This document shows, one piece after another, positions 32,601 to 43,927 of a stretch of DNA of 64,000 nucleotides. The stretch is taken from contig ML058449.1 in the NCBI GenBank assembly GCA_003013855.2, positions 372,001-436,000 of the forward strand, in the 5' to 3' direction. The DNA is from Liriodendron chinense. Taxonomy: Eukaryota > Streptophyta > Magnoliopsida > Magnoliales > Magnoliaceae. A program made the translations under genes and the position numbers. Numbering within the stretch: position 1 is the stretch's first letter; every line of letters begins with the position of its first letter. The notes beneath the pieces are model-generated. The model was not told the DNA's origin, searched no databases, and saw nothing but the letters and a program-made list of their open reading frames with translations.

Positions 32601-35136
32601 CCTTGATGTTGGATGGGAGGGCCTTGTTCTCATTTACAGGCAAAGGTTCAATTGGGGCCCTCCATCTTTTATTCTCAAGCACCAGCATCACATCTAGAAT
32701 GGCCTCCCTCTCTCGTATTGTGTAATCATTTGTCTCATGAGAGTGGGCCATACATGCCTCCAAAGGGTTGGAAAATAGTGATAAGGGGACTGTATCCTCC
32801 ACGAATGATTCGATCATGTTTAATTCGTGGACATCATCATCAACTTCCCGCGGTTGTTTGCATAACTCAAATATGTTAAGCTCAAGGGTCATATTTCCAA
32901 AGGACATTTGTACAAGTCCGTTTCTACAATTGATAATGGCGTTTGAAGTGGCTAGAAACGGTCGTCCAAGTATGACGGGAATTTGAGTACCGGTGCCTAT
33001 CACGGGATGTGTGTCCAAGACAATAAAATCTACTGGGTAGTAGAATTTATCAACTTGGACTAGAACATCCTCTACCATTCCTCTCGGTATCCGGACGGAT
33101 CTATCAGCAAGTTGGAGTGTGGTTTTGGTGGGTTTCAATTCACCTAACCCAAGTTGTTCGTAGACCGAGTATGGAATGAGATTCACACTTGCCCCCAAGT
33201 CGAGTAGGGCTTGTTTAATCTGGTAGTCTCCTATGATGCATGAGATGGTTGGACTACCTGGATCCTTGTATTTTTGGGGCACCTCTTGTTTGATGATGGC
33301 GCTCAAATTCTCAGCCAAAAGCACTTTATTGTGAACGTTATGTTTCCTTTTGATTGTACACAATTCCTTTAAAAATTTAGCATAAGATGGTATTTGTTTT
33401 ATTGCATCCAACAGCGGGATGTTGATCTTCACCTGCTTGAAAACTTCCAGAATCTCCAGATTTTTGTCTAAAGGTTTAGGTGAAATCAACCTTTGTGGAA
33501 ATGGGGCAACCGGCTTGTATTGTCTTTCCGGTTCTTTCTCTTGTGGAATATTGTTTGGGCTATCATCCTCTTTGGGAATTTCCGGATCCTTAGGCTTGGG
33601 GGCCTTCACCGGATTAGATTTATCAATTTCTTTCCCACTTCTCAAAGTGGTGATAGCTTGGACATGTTCCGTATGGTGGGAGGATGAGCTTGCGTCTTGT
33701 ATCTCATATTGGGTCCTTGGGTTAGGAAGAGGTTGGGCAGAGAGTGTGCCCTTCTCTCTAACACTAAGGTGAGCTTCAACTCTAGCCAAAGATGTTTTCA
33801 ATTCATTGATGGCTTGGTTTGAGTTTTGATTGAATTTCAATTGCTCTTGCATGAACCCATCTATTTTTAGAGAATTTGTCTTGTTATACTCATTCTGGAC
33901 CGATACGAATGCACCCAACATCTCTTCTAGTGATACTTTTGGAGTGTTGTTTGCATTTGCATTGGGCCCATTCTTCCAACTGAAGTTGGGATGGTTCTTC
34001 CAATTAGGATTATACGTGTTTGAGTTTGGAGCACCATATTGCTGCTGATAACTGTTTATGGCATTTGTTTGTTCTTGTAGGATGCCTTGGACTGCTGAAA
34101 TCGTGGGACAATCTGGTGTAGCATGTTGATTTCCAGCACAAATTCCACAAACAGTTTCAACCTCAGTGGAGTTGATTGTTTCTCCTTTCCTTAATTCCAT
34201 GGCTTCGACCTTTCTTGTAAGGCTAGCCAACCGTGCACTTATGCTATCTTCTTCTGATAAGACATACATTCCTCCCTTTTCCTTTTGTTGGCCAATCTTG
34301 GAATTTGTTGGTTTAGGTGTGTCCCAAGATTGTGCACTTTCAGCCAATTCTTCCAGATAATCCCATGCTTCATCAGCTTCCTTATTCATGAACTCCCCAT
34401 TACACATCATCTCTATAAATTGGCGCATGGATGGAATCAGTCCTTCATAGAAAAAACTTATAATCCGCCAATTTTCATAGCCATGATGTGGGCATGCGTT
34501 TAATAGGTCCTTGAATCTCTCCCAACATTGGGGAAATGTTTCATCCTCCTTTTGGGCAAAGTTCATGATAAGGCGCTTAAGCATGTTCGTTTTGTGAGTA
34601 GGGAAGAATTTTTTTATAAATTCTCTGTGCATATCATTCCATGACCCAATTGATCTTGGCCTCAATGCATAAAGCCAACCCTTGGCTTTATCCTTAAGAG
34701 TGAAAGGGAAGAATTTAAGTCTTACTACATCTTCAGTCACATTTGCAAAGTGCATGGTGGTGATTACCTCATCAAACTCCCTAAGGTGTTGATAGGCACT
34801 TTCACTGTCTAAACCATGGAATTTAGGGAGAAGATTGATCACTCCCGGTTTCAAATCCACATTCTCTGCATTTGGTGGAAATACTATGCATGAGGGAGTG
34901 CTCGTTCTTGCAGGTTGCAAAAAATCATGTAAAGTCCTAGGTCGGGGAACATTCTCAACCACATTCTCCCCTGTTTCAGTTTGATTTTGAACCGGGTTAG
35001 GTTGATTTGCAGCCATACTTTCAGATAAAATTGGAGAATCTAGATGTCTCCTAACACGTGGCTCTCTATCAAAGCCTTCTACTATCCCCCCTTCACTTAT
35101 GAGTCGGTTATTGGAATCCCGAGCCCAATGTGGCAT
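29689..35136 (-). CDS. Athila Gag-Pol polyprotein (1815 aa, intact)
   Basis: The single uninterrupted frame encodes all products needed for copying and integrating the element. Gag spans about residues 90-275, and a CCHC zinc knuckle C-x2-C-x4-H-x4-C lies at 330-343. Protease is at about 636-745, active site LLDLGAS with Asp 646. Reverse transcriptase is at about 955-1145 with FMDDF, Asp 1096/1097. RNase H is at about 1235-1355 (MCDASDYAIG, FTDHAALKYL, VVADHLSRL). Integrase has an HHCC zinc finger (H1450, H1457, C1485, C1488) and D1520, D1579, E1615, the last pair separated by exactly 35 residues. PFGLCNAPATFQ and WGIDFMGPFP are Athila-type. The frame starts at ATG 35136 and ends 1.1 kb before the 3' LTR. 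Translation as one polyprotein is inferred from the single frame. All catalytic residues I can check are present, so activity is plausible. Confidence 0.95.
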   Translation of the reverse strand: MPHWARDSNNRLISEGGIVEGFDREPRVRRHLDSPILSESMAANQPNPVQNQTETGENVVENVPRPRTLHDFLQPARTSTPSCIVFPPNAENVDLKPGVINLLPKFHGLDSESAYQHLREFDEVITTMHFANVTEDVVRLKFFPFTLKDKAKGWLYALRPRSIGSWNDMHREFIKKFFPTHKTNMLKRLIMNFAQKEDETFPQCWERFKDLLNACPHHGYENWRIISFFYEGLIPSMRQFIEMMCNGEFMNKEADEAWDYLEELAESAQSWDTPKPTNSKIGQQKEKGGMYVLSEEDSISARLASLTRKVEAMELRKGETINSTEVETVCGICAGNQHATPDCPTISAVQGILQEQTNAINSYQQQYGAPNSNTYNPNWKNHPNFSWKNGPNANANNTPKVSLEEMLGAFVSVQNEYNKTNSLKIDGFMQEQLKFNQNSNQAINELKTSLARVEAHLSVREKGTLSAQPLPNPRTQYEIQDASSSSHHTEHVQAITTLRSGKEIDKSNPVKAPKPKDPEIPKEDDSPNNIPQEKEPERQYKPVAPFPQRLISPKPLDKNLEILEVFKQVKINIPLLDAIKQIPSYAKFLKELCTIKRKHNVHNKVLLAENLSAIIKQEVPQKYKDPGSPTISCIIGDYQIKQALLDLGASVNLIPYSVYEQLGLGELKPTKTTLQLADRSVRIPRGMVEDVLVQVDKFYYPVDFIVLDTHPVIGTGTQIPVILGRPFLATSNAIINCRNGLVQMSFGNMTLELNIFELCKQPREVDDDVHELNMIESFVEDTVPLSLFSNPLEACMAHSHETNDYTIREREAILDVMLVLENKRWRAPIEPLPVNENKALPSNIKAPKLDLKPLPSELKYVYLGRDETYPVVISSHLDEEQESRLIATLLEHKSAIGWSIADLKGIDPLICTHRIHLEENAKSSWQPQRRLNPNMKDVVKAEVVKLLDVGIIYPISDSQWVSPTQVVPKKSGITIVANANNELVPTRVTTGWRMCIDYRKLNTVTRKDHFPLPFIDQILERLAGHSHFCFLDGYSGYNQIEIAREDQEKTTLTCPFGTFAYRRMPFGLCNAPATFQHCMMSIFSDMVGTILEVFMDDFSVFGCSFDECLEHLKSVLKRCEEKNLVLNWEKCHFMVQKGIVLGYIVSQNGIEVDKAKIDLISNLPPPKSIRDIRSFLGHAGFYRRFIKDFSSLSRPLCNLLQKENSFEWNEECQKAFNTLKGMLTCAPIMQPPDWSLPFEIMCDASDYAIGAVLGQRKDKKPCVIHYASRTLNSAQANYTTTEKEILAVVFALEKFRSYLIGSKIIIFTDHAALKYLLSKKDAKPRLLRWILLLQEFDLEIRDKKGVENVVADHLSRLVLTDSPETTAINDMFPDEQLFAVSQLPWYADIANYLATGTIPTYWKKQDKDRFFSEVRKFLWDDPYLFKYCPDQIIRRCVPDDEQQSIISFCHSQACGGHFSAKKTTAKILQCGFYWPTMFKETHEFCKACEPCQKLGGISRRNMMPLNPILIIEIFYCWGIDFMGPFPSSFGNLYILLAVDYVSKWVEAIPCRNNDHKTVIRFLKENILSRFGTPRVIISDGGSHFCNRPFAALMKKYGVTHKVSTPYHPQTSGQAEISNREIKHILDKTVNPDRKDWSLRLTDALWAYRTAFKTPIGMSPYRLVYGKACHLPVELEHKAYWAIKTMNFNSDKTSSLRKLQLNELAEIRNEAYENARIYKDKTKIFHDKNILRKTFTINQKVLMYNSRLHLFPGKLRSRWTGPYIVQTVYPYGTVELLNPRNSNIFKENGQRLKPFFENFPSEGMSIPLNDPVYQDD

Positions 35137-35679
35137 GCAAAATCAAAAATAAGAAACAAAAAGAAAGGAGAATTCTTCCTCCCTTTTCTTTACTCTTCTC
35201 TAAGACCGAAGCACAAGGTGTCTTGCAATGGCTAGGCCAGAAGCAAGGATAAAGACCGATTTCTCCTGGTCAATAGGGGTTCAGAGAACTCCCCACCCAC
35301 TCTTTGAATCTTTTGAGAAAAAGTGCAGAAAAAGGAAAAAGAGGAGTAGAGATGAGAAAAGAAATCTCTGAGCACAAGGTGATCCAAGGCGGCTGAGCCG
35401 ACCAATAGGAATCCAGGTGGCAAAAAGGCCGACCTTTTAGAGATCCAAAAGGAATCTCCACCCAATCTACAAGAGATGAATAGGAATGAATAGGAGGGGG
35501 AGAAGAGCAAGGTTTAGAAAGATAGAACCTGATTCGCACTTGAAACTCTTGTATCTTCTTCAGCTTCCTAGAAATCCCTGAAAAGAAAAGAATCAAATAA
35601 ATAAACTAAGTTAGTTCTAAAAATCTAAGAAAAATTCTAAATAGATACTAATTTCAGAAATTTGTGGAAACCGTCAAGG
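35137..35679 (-). other. Athila 5' leader
   Basis: Untranslated region between primer site and Gag start. No conserved frame was recognised. Confidence 0.7.
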
Positions 35680-35697
35680 TCCCCGGCAGCGGCGCCA
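35680..35697 (-). other. Primer binding site of the Athila element (tRNA-Asp type)
   Basis: On the sense strand TGGCGCCGCTGCCGGGGA lies six bases after the 5' LTR. It matches, with one mismatch, the TGGCGCCGTTGCCGGGGA site complementary to tRNA-Asp used by Athila elements. Confidence 0.85.
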
Positions 35698-35703
35698 AAA
35701 ACT

Positions 35704-37302
35704 TGTTCGCTTCCCCAAGTGTAGGGTTGCGATGTAGTAATAAACTCGGTAAGACCGAGGTCGATCCACAGGGACTATGTAGGATCTCACAAATTCATCC
35801 ACAAGTGTCTATTGAAGTCTACTAATCAGATTGTTGTATGAAGTTGATGTGAGTAACAAAAGCTAAATTAAATTGAAAGTAATTAATTGTAAGAGGGCAC
35901 TAGGGTATCAAGGATCCACTTGTAGCAATCCCTGATGTTCAATCCGCTGTGGTTTCTTATTCTCTCAACTAGAATCGACATTCCTGTCCGTCCAGTCGGA
36001 TGATAAAACTGTTAAACCAAGCAATCTGTAATATGTAAGTTCTATGCATAAGATTCACTCAATCTAGGCTGAGCTGAGCATGCTCAATTGCATAGGTCAT
36101 TCCCCTTTCCTATAGGTCCAGTTCTCAATCATAACCATCCCCAAGTCCTCTCACAAGACAAGGTTAGATTAGGATTTGAACTAGATTCAAATCACCAGCA
36201 CAGTCCTTACATATTCCAGAAAATCAAAAATAGAACTTTGGCCTGAAGTCCCTTTATGAAGAGCTTAGTACTAGAGCTCACTCCGATTCCTCGGATCATA
36301 CAGGTCTATACCGTTGCAAACAAATTAAGAAGATAAGTAATTCATCCAAACATCCATGAGTCATCACAAGACTAAGAAAAATTACTTAAAAACTTGTATA
36401 AACTTCAAACCTTAGTTCATAATCATGAATTCCAAAACTAAAACCACTTAACTACGAATTAAAACATCTTGGATTCACTACAAGCTTCACCTCTTAGCCC
36501 TAGCTAAGAGGTTTAGCCGCTCATGATCCAAGGAAACATGAAACAACTACAAAAAGCATGAAAACAACAAAGCAAACCAAAAGGAGTTGTGAAACTCCAA
36601 TCTTCACTTCCACAGCCTCCAACCTCGCTTGAACCCTTCTAGGATACCCTAGGAACGATCCCTAGGTGTCCTCTTATAGTCTGGAGGCTCCACAACGTCG
36701 GAATAATCGGGAATTTGCGAAACTCTTACGCAGCGCAGAGAAAATCGGGAAGAAATTAGAAGTTTCTAAGTTCATACGCATGGCCGACCGGTCAAGACCG
36801 GTCGGCCTCAAGTGAAAACACTCCAGCAAACATCACCGACCGGTCATGACCGGTCGGGCCTATTCCTTCTTGGTCCAGCAAGCATGTCCGACCGGTCATG
36901 ACCGGTCGGACGCCTTCAACACTTTTCCAGCACCAATGACCGACCGGTCCTGACCGGTCGGTCCCCTTCAATAATACCCAATATACATGGCTGACCGGTC
37001 ACTGACCGGTCTGGCTTCCTTGGCCGACCGGTCACGACCGGTCAGCTTCATTTTCTTCTTATTTTCTTCCTTTCTTTCGTCTGCTTTCTTCTCTTCTTTA
37101 GTTCTTTCTTTCTTTTCTTCTTTGGTCCTCAAACATTCTTCATCAGAATGATCCCGAGTGGGCTCTTTATGTCTTCAATTGAGTAGAGTCTACCCTCAAC
37201 CTGTAGTCACAAAACATGCATTGAATTAGCTTACAAACCATATAAACCTTGCACAATGAGTGATGAATTGGGGTTAGAATATACACAATTAAGAGCTCAA
37301 CA
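35704..37302 (-). repeat. 5' LTR of the Athila element
   Basis: This is the partner of 26951-28550. It carries the same six-dyad ACCGGTC array at 36782-37044 and the TATA-like motif near 36675. Confidence 0.95.
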
Positions 37303-37328
37303 CCAAGACCACCTGTGTCACACGTAAG

Positions 37329-39010
37329 TTGATCGGGACCACAATTGTGAAGAGCTCCAAGCCCATGACAGTTCTCAAGCCAGGACAGAGGCAGGATCAG
37401 AAGGCCCGACCAGTGCTGATCGCAATGGTTCAAGTAGCAGAGGCAGAAGAGGGATCGTATGAAGCAGAAGAATTGCCTACAGTCCAAGATCAGATCGACA
37501 GATTAGTTCAGGCCAATCGGGAAACGAATGAACGAATGGGGATAATTCAGGAAGCATTGACCACTTTATAACTCAGAATGCTACCAGAAGTCTCGTACCA
37601 CCCACACGCCCATTAGCCGAAGAATCTCAAGGGGCAGCGGAAGGGCTAGCTGACGCCGAACAACTTACTCAGGCCAGAAGAGTTCCAGCGGAGCGAGTAC
37701 CAGTCCCGACTATGCAAATGTCGAGGGAGGAACTGTCGCAAACAATTACGAGCCTCATGCGACAAAAGAAAGAAAAGGAAAGAGGAACTGGGTATAAATA
37801 CCAAGTCCCGTACTCGCTAGAGATGGAAGAAATACCATTCCCAGTCAATTTCAGATGTCCGGATTTTAAAAAATTCGACGGTAGAGGATCACCAGAGGAG
37901 CATATTACTCACTTCCTCACAGCGTTGGGGAATTGGTCGGCCGTCCCACCGTACTGTATGCGGCTATTTGGGTCGACGCTGACAGGGAAAGCTTTTCAAT
38001 GGTACATGTCGCTACCAGCTGGATCAGTGAGATCGTGGAAGCAAATGCGAGATAGTTTTATCTCGAAATTCTTCTCTATAGAGAGAGAAACATCAGTAAC
38101 AGACCTGGCCTTGATCAGACAAAGACAGGGCGAACCCGTGGAAAAGTTCATGGACCGATGGGGGATGATAGCTGCTCAATGCCAAGAGTTGCCTAGTGAG
38201 AAAGAACAGATGAAGATGTGTATGCGAGCCCTGGACCCAATGATATCATACAGATTATCGGGGAATAGTTTTCACTCTTTTTGAGAACTGGCCACCAAAG
38301 CGCACCTGGTAGAAGAAGCCGTAGCACGGGTGAACTTCAGGCCCGAAAGGCAAAGGAGAGAGGGAGTAAGGATTGCAGAAACGCACAATATAAACAAAGG
38401 CAAAGGTATAATAGATCGGAAGCGGTCTGCCGTGGATTCAAAGATGGACACAAAAGCAACGCCTACCCTAGACAGAGGCAAGAGGCCTTATATTTCTCGA
38501 GGAATAACAATAGCCGAAAGAGAAAGAGCCAATGACCCATATACATTCGACATGGCCAATCTGATCCCCATCATGGAGCAACTAGTGGAGGAAAATGTAA
38601 TCCGCTTACCAGAACCGATTCGGCCACACGAAGTTGGGAAGGTGAACGATCCCCGATATTGTAAATACCATCGATGTCTGAGCCACAAAACAGAAAACTG
38701 TTTTAGTCTAAAGGGAAGAATACAAGGGTTGATCAACCAAGGGGTGATCAGTATGAAGTCACCAGAAACAACGACGAAGGAAACATCTGGGGTAGTTTCA
38801 GCCTTCCCCTCAAAAGAAAGCATCTTATTGCACGTCCTGTTCCCTGAACCTAAAGAGCCCTGGACTTTGGTTAGCAGCAGGAGGAGGCTTGAGAATAGAC
38901 GAAGACTCCTTAACCACAAGAAGCAAGGGGCGAGAAAGAAGAGTAGCCGGGAGAAGAGCCGACTTATCGAGGCTCAGGTACATTGTGCGATGGTATCGTT
39001 CATAGAATAG
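37329..39010 (+). pseudogene. Tat gag (broken)
   Basis: The N-terminal part before 37572 includes a coiled-coil-like DQIDRLVQANRETNERMG. The core frame from 37712 carries the retrotransposon Gag domain (FPVNFRCPDFKKFDGRG, AFQWYMSLPAGSVRSWKQM, FISKFFSIE). A TGA at 38282-38284 and a TAG at 39008-39010 interrupt the same frame. After the first stop it continues with a zinc-binding YCKYHRCLSHKTENCFSLK motif (38661-38717), typical of Tat Gag. The 5' end of gag is separated by 10 kb of Athila. Between 37572 and 37711 the frame shifts. Confidence 0.85.
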
Positions 39011-39296
39011 CCGTCAGCAGGAGAGACCTCAGGAGCACGTGAAGAAGAAGTCAATGCCGTTATCCTCCAATCCGGAAGGCAAATGCAGGAACGCGTTCGG
39101 CCCGAACCAGTCGACCTGATGCAAGAAGATGGAAACCCGAATACACCATCAACGAGGTCCCATGGGCAGAAGTTGAAAGAGAAATTTGTCGAAGCCATGC
39201 CCAGTCGGTCGGAGCAAAGACAAGGGGCATCCCCAGTAGCATATGATGTCGTGTCACACCTGCGAAAGGTCCCGGCTCGCTTGAGCATACGACACC

Positions 39297-40153
39297 TTGT
39301 GTCTCTCAAAAGTATATAGGGAGATGTTGATAAACGCGCTGCTAGACAGTGAAGTCAGAGAAGTGATGATGGCAGAAATTGAAACAGAAATGAACGATCC
39401 AGATAAGTTTTGGGAAGAAAATGCACCGATTCTGCAAGCAATGCAGATAAATCACCCCTCTGTAATCACATTCTCTGAAGAAGACCGCATGATTGAAGCA
39501 ACAGAACACAATCGCCCTTTGATGGTTACGGGGACGATTAGAGACACGGAACTTAAGCAATGTATGCTTGACGATGGGTCCGCATAAACATCATGTCGTT
39601 GAAAACACTGCAGCGGTTGGGCCACAAACCGTCAGCCCTGCGTCCCAGCACCATGGTTATTCAAGGGTTTAATCAAGATGGCCAGCGCACTCTGGGCTCG
39701 ATCACCGTGATGCTAGAAATTGAAGAGCTAAAGACGAAAGTAACGTGCCAAGTAATCGACGCAGTAACAACATATAATCTTTTGTTAGGGAGGTCGTGGC
39801 TCCATCAGAACCGCGTTATTCCCTCAACCTACCATCAATGTTTCAAGTACAACAGAGAGGGAGTTCAATACAGAGTGGCAGCAGACCCAAAGCCATATAC
39901 AATCGCAGAATCATTCTTGGCCGATGCCCGGTACTATGACCCGATCGACAAAAGAGAGGTCAAGAAGAAGCCAGATGTAACGCAGAAAAGGCAAGGAGCA
40001 AAACCTAGAGTTAACAAGTTTGAACAGAGAGGCAAACCTCAGTTCATTATTCAGAAAGAAACCGCAAGTCAGTCAGCCGAAGAGCCTCAAGGGAATACTA
40101 AGAAATTTTATATAATCCGAAGCACTTGCGACAGCCAGGGCGGTCCGTCCTAA
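39297..40153 (+). pseudogene. Tat protease region (frameshifted)
   Basis: The frame 39297-39587 ends in CMLDDGSA, the retroviral-type aspartic protease active-site region (usual form D-G/D-G-S-A). A one-base shift at about 39587 moves the reading to 39593-40153, which continues the fold (LGRSWLHQNRVIPSTYHQC is the conserved flap-distal segment of Tat proteases). The shift falls just after the active site. Confidence 0.8.
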
Positions 40154-40407
40154 AGATGATATCGAATCAGCACATGAGTGTGCTCAAATCTAGCTTCAAC
40201 ATGCCAGTACCGAAAATAGGAAGAGTTAAGCCTTTCCCAAGAGCTCCTAGCCAGTTTGTGGTACCATCAAGTGCCAATACGAAGAAAGAAATCAAATTCT
40301 ATTCAGTGTCGAATGAATCTGTGCAGTTTAAGGACAAGGCCGAGAAATCACCCCGCTAACCCCAACCGATAGAAGAGGGAAGATACAGTGAAGCTAGCCG
40401 TAACATC

Positions 40408-41560
40408 ATGAAGAATATGGGCTTCTGTTACTCGGAATCAGCCTCGAATGGTAGAATGTTAGCACCGTTCGAAGAAAACACTGAAGCCTACCAAGGAAGA
40501 GAAGGGTTAGGGGCAAAGATGAAGATTAGACATGTCAACATGGTGACAATCAATCCCACAGAAGAGGTGCAGCTACAAGAAGTAGCCGACGTCATCCAAC
40601 CTAGTGCAGCACCCGCACAGATAGAAGACGGGGGACAGCCCACGATATATGAGCTTGAAGAAATAAATCTGGGAACCCCAGAGGACCCTCGAAATACGTA
40701 TATGAGCAAGAATGTCCCAGAAGAAGAGAGGGAGAGATACATTCAACTGTTGAAAGAAAACAAAGATATATTCACTTGGACATACTCAGAAATGCCAAGG
40801 CTCAGTCCAACAATTGCGATGCACAAGTTGGGGCATCATGAAAGGGAAGAAGGCATTCAAACAACCCCAACGACAATTCCATCCAGACATAGTACCCAAA
40901 ATCAAAGAATAGGTCAAGAAGTTGATCCGAGCTGGGTTCATCCGAGAAGTCAAATACCCACGATGGATTTCAAATATTGTGCCGGTCAAGAAAAAGAGCA
41001 GTCAAATCCGAGTCTACATAGACTTTCGGAACCTCAACGAAGCATGCCCTAAAGATGATTTCCCACTGCCTATCCCAGAACTACTGATCGACAGCACAAC
41101 AGGATACGCAGTGATGTCCTTTATGGACGGTTACTCGGGGTATGATCAGATTCGCATAGCTCCAGAGGATGAAGAATCGACAGCATTCCGTACGACGTTG
41201 GGCATATACTGCTATCGTGTAATGCCGTTTGGGTTGAAAAATGCAGGGGCAACATATCAGCGTGCGATGCAAGCAATCTTCGAGGACATGATGCATAAGC
41301 ACGTCGAATGCTATGTAGACGATCTGGTAGTGAGGTCGGCCGAACATGAGCAGCATAGAGAACATCTACGGCAAGTGTTTCAAAGACTGAGAAAAAAAAG
41401 CCTCCGTATGAACCCATTGAAATACGCATTCGGAGTTTCCTCTGGCAAGTTCTTGGGGTTTGTTATCAGACACCGAGGCATAGAAATCGACCCGACGAAG
41501 ATTAAGGCAATCAGGGAGATGCCACCCCCGAAGAATCTCAAAGAGCTGAAAAGTTTCTAA
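40408..41560 (+). pseudogene. Tat reverse transcriptase (frameshift and stops)
   Basis: 40408 onward reads the connector to RT (INLGTPEDPRNTYMS, ENKDIFTWTYSEMP). A shift near 40838 and a TAG at 40910-40912 precede the frame from 40922, which holds the RT core: GFIREVKYPRWISNIVPVKK, MSFMDGYSGYDQIRIAPEDE, PFGLKNAGATYQRAM and the catalytic YVDDLVV (about 41310). The frame ends at a TAA (41558-41560) within the connection to RNase H, reading SF-stop-GRVAYLRRF. Confidence 0.88.
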
Positions 41561-42455
41561 GGCAGGGTCGCATACTTAAGAAGATTCATCTCGAACTTAT
41601 CAGGCCGTTGTCAGCCATTTTCATATCTTAACAAGAAAGGAGTCCAGTTTGAGTGGGATGATGCTTGTCAGAAAGCGTTCGACTCTCTGAAAGACCTGCT
41701 CGAAAAGTCTCCAGTCCACACAGTACCGATCAAAGGAGAGCCACTAATCCTCTACATTGCCGTCGGCGAAAATTCATTGGGAGCCCTCCTAGCCCAGAAG
41801 AACGAAGAAGGAAAGGAAAGCGCACTCTAACCTGAGTCGCACATTAGTGGGAGCCGAGTTTAACTACTCAGCAATTCTGGCATTGATCTTTGCCGTCAAG
41901 AAACTCAGACATTACTGCCTCTCTCACCAGATAACATTAATATCCAAAGCGGATCCTCTCAAGTTTCTCATGAACAGGCCCATGTTGTTTGGGCGGTTGG
42001 CCAAGTGGGCCCTTCTCTTGTCGGAATTTGACTTGATATACATGCCGGCTCGGGCTATCAAGGGGCAGGCAATTGCAGACTTCCTAGCAGCACATCCGGT
42101 AGCAAGTGGTGAAGAAATAGAATATGACCTCCTAGATGATCAGGTTATGGCAATTAATGAAGCACGCCATTGGGAGATGTATTTCGACGGTGCGGCCAGA
42201 GCGATAGGGTCAAGGGCGGGAGTTATATTCGCCAGCCCGCAAGGGGACCTATTACCCTATTCATTCACGATAGTCCCAGCATGCACCAACAATGAAGCAG
42301 AGTACCAGGCTCTTATTATCGGGTTACAGTTAGCCCTAAAAATGCAGATCAAGGAAATACGTATCTATGGTGACTCTAGGCTTGTCATCGGACAATTGAC
42401 GACAGAATACGAAGTCCGCAAACCCGAGTTATCGCCCTATTGCCACCAAGCGTAG
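41561..42455 (+). pseudogene. Tat dual RNase H region
   Basis: Two RNase H-like domains follow RT. The first (about 41570-42080, shifted near 41830) has lost the usual carboxylates: LYIAVGEN and ISKADPLKFL stand where active domains keep Asp. The second (about 42170-42440) keeps its full set, YFDGAAR, NNEAEYQAL and YGDSRLV, as in the archaeal-type second RNase H described for Tat elements. A TAG at 42453 ends the frame. The pattern fits transfer of function from the first to the second domain. Confidence 0.8.
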
Positions 42456-42601
42456 TCAATGTTCGATCAGTTTCGGAACAGCAGTATCTCACATATACCG
42501 AGATAGGAGAATGTACGAGCAGATGCACTTGCTAGTTTAGCCGCTGCTTTAGCTAATTCCGGGGCAGCCCACTTCAGGTAACAATTGAAGAAAGAAGAAT
42601 T

Positions 42602-43927
42602 ATGCCGACAACCGCATTGCACAGTGGAGAATTGAGCACCGATCCCATTTGCTGCTTTGAAATTACAGAGGAAGATGATTGGAGAAAATCATTCATCGAT
42701 TATCTAAAGAACGGATTTCTACAGGAGGATCCCAAAATGCGCACACAAATCAGAAAACGCACAAATTCATTCATACTCCAGAATGACGTACTTTACAAAC
42801 GGTCCTACGAGGGAATACTGCTGCAGTGTCTAAGCCAAGATGAAGCACGTGATACACTAAAAGAAGCTCACGGAGGAGAATGCGGTGCTCCTCAGGGAGG
42901 GAAGAATTTACATCATCGCGTACGACACATGGGTTACTATTGGCCGGCAATGACGAAAGGCGCGATAGAATATGTCAAGAAATGTCACCAGTGCCAAATC
43001 CACGCGGATATCATACATTCACCACCAGAAAAATTGCATCAGTCAGTGATGTCCTGGCCTTTTGCAGCCTGGGGCATGGACGTGATCAGGCCAATTAGTC
43101 CACCATCCTCCCAGGGGCATCAGTACATCCTTGCGGCAACCGATTATTTCTCCAAATGGGCCGAAGCAGTCGTCCTGAGAAATGTGAAAGCCAGACATGT
43201 CGAGAGTTTCATTCGTCACACCATACTGTACCGGCATGCTATCCCTGAGAGAATCACCACAGACAATGGGACGCCCTTCAAGAATGCTACTATTGATAAG
43301 CTGTGCGCAAAGTTCCAGATCAAGCACTACTATTCATTGACTTATTACCCTCCTGCGAATGGATTGGCCGAGGCATTCAACAAGATCATCGTGAAGATTT
43401 TGAAAAAGACAGTAGTAGAAAATAAGAAGGACTGGGACAGACGATTACCCGAAGCATTATGGGCATATCGAACTACGCACCGCACAGCTACTCGAGCCAC
43501 ACCCTACTCGCTAGTATACGGTACAGAAGCTGTGATCCCGATGGAGATACAAGTTGAGTCACTACAAGTCGCTCTCCGACACTCCCTGATAACCGAGCAT
43601 AATGCCAAGATCAGAATGGCCGAACTTGATGATTTAGATGAAAAGAGGCTCGCCGCCCAACAAAGGCTCGAAATGTATCAAAAGCAAATTTCGACCGTGT
43701 ACGATAAGCGTGTCAGAGGCAGATCATTCAAGAAGGGTGATCTCGTGCTAATGATGAAGCGTCCGGCACTGACCCAAGGACCGAAAAGTAAATTTGACCC
43801 GAAATGGGATCCCGTCTGCATCATCGATGAAGTATATTCCAACGGAGCCTATCGGGTAATAGATTGCAAAGGGCAGGGCATCAGATCGCTAGTGAATGGC
43901 CGATTTTTGAAAAGATATTACACCTAA
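42602..43927 (+). pseudogene. Tat integrase (long open frame, zinc finger damaged)
   Basis: This 441-codon frame covers the whole integrase. The zinc finger reads EAHGGECGAPQ and KKCHQCQ: the second His of HHCC is Pro (CGAPQ instead of CGAHQ). The catalytic triad is present: WGMDVI, TTDNGT and NGLAEAFNK. The C-terminal part ends in GRFLKRYYT just before the TAA-type stop. It is the best-preserved Tat gene, but the finger change and separation from the broken upstream pol make it non-functional as it stands. Confidence 0.85.

Larger units (their letters stand above)
26951..37302 (-). mobile_element. Athila-lineage Ty3/gypsy retrotransposon, structurally complete (10,352 bp)
   Basis: LTRs at 26951-28550 and 35704-37302 are flanked by CCAAG (26946-26950, 37303-37307). 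Transcription runs on the minus strand: 5' LTR 37302-35704, primer site 35697-35680, a single Gag-Pol frame 35136-29689, a 1.1-kb non-coding tail, polypurine tract 28562-28551, and 3' LTR 28550-26951. By eye the two LTRs differ at about a dozen positions and one 1-bp indel over 1600 bp (close to 99% identical), so the insertion is recent. No env-like frame is present in the tail. It sits in the gag leader of the Tat element and is the only retrotransposon here with an unbroken polyprotein. Confidence 0.97.
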
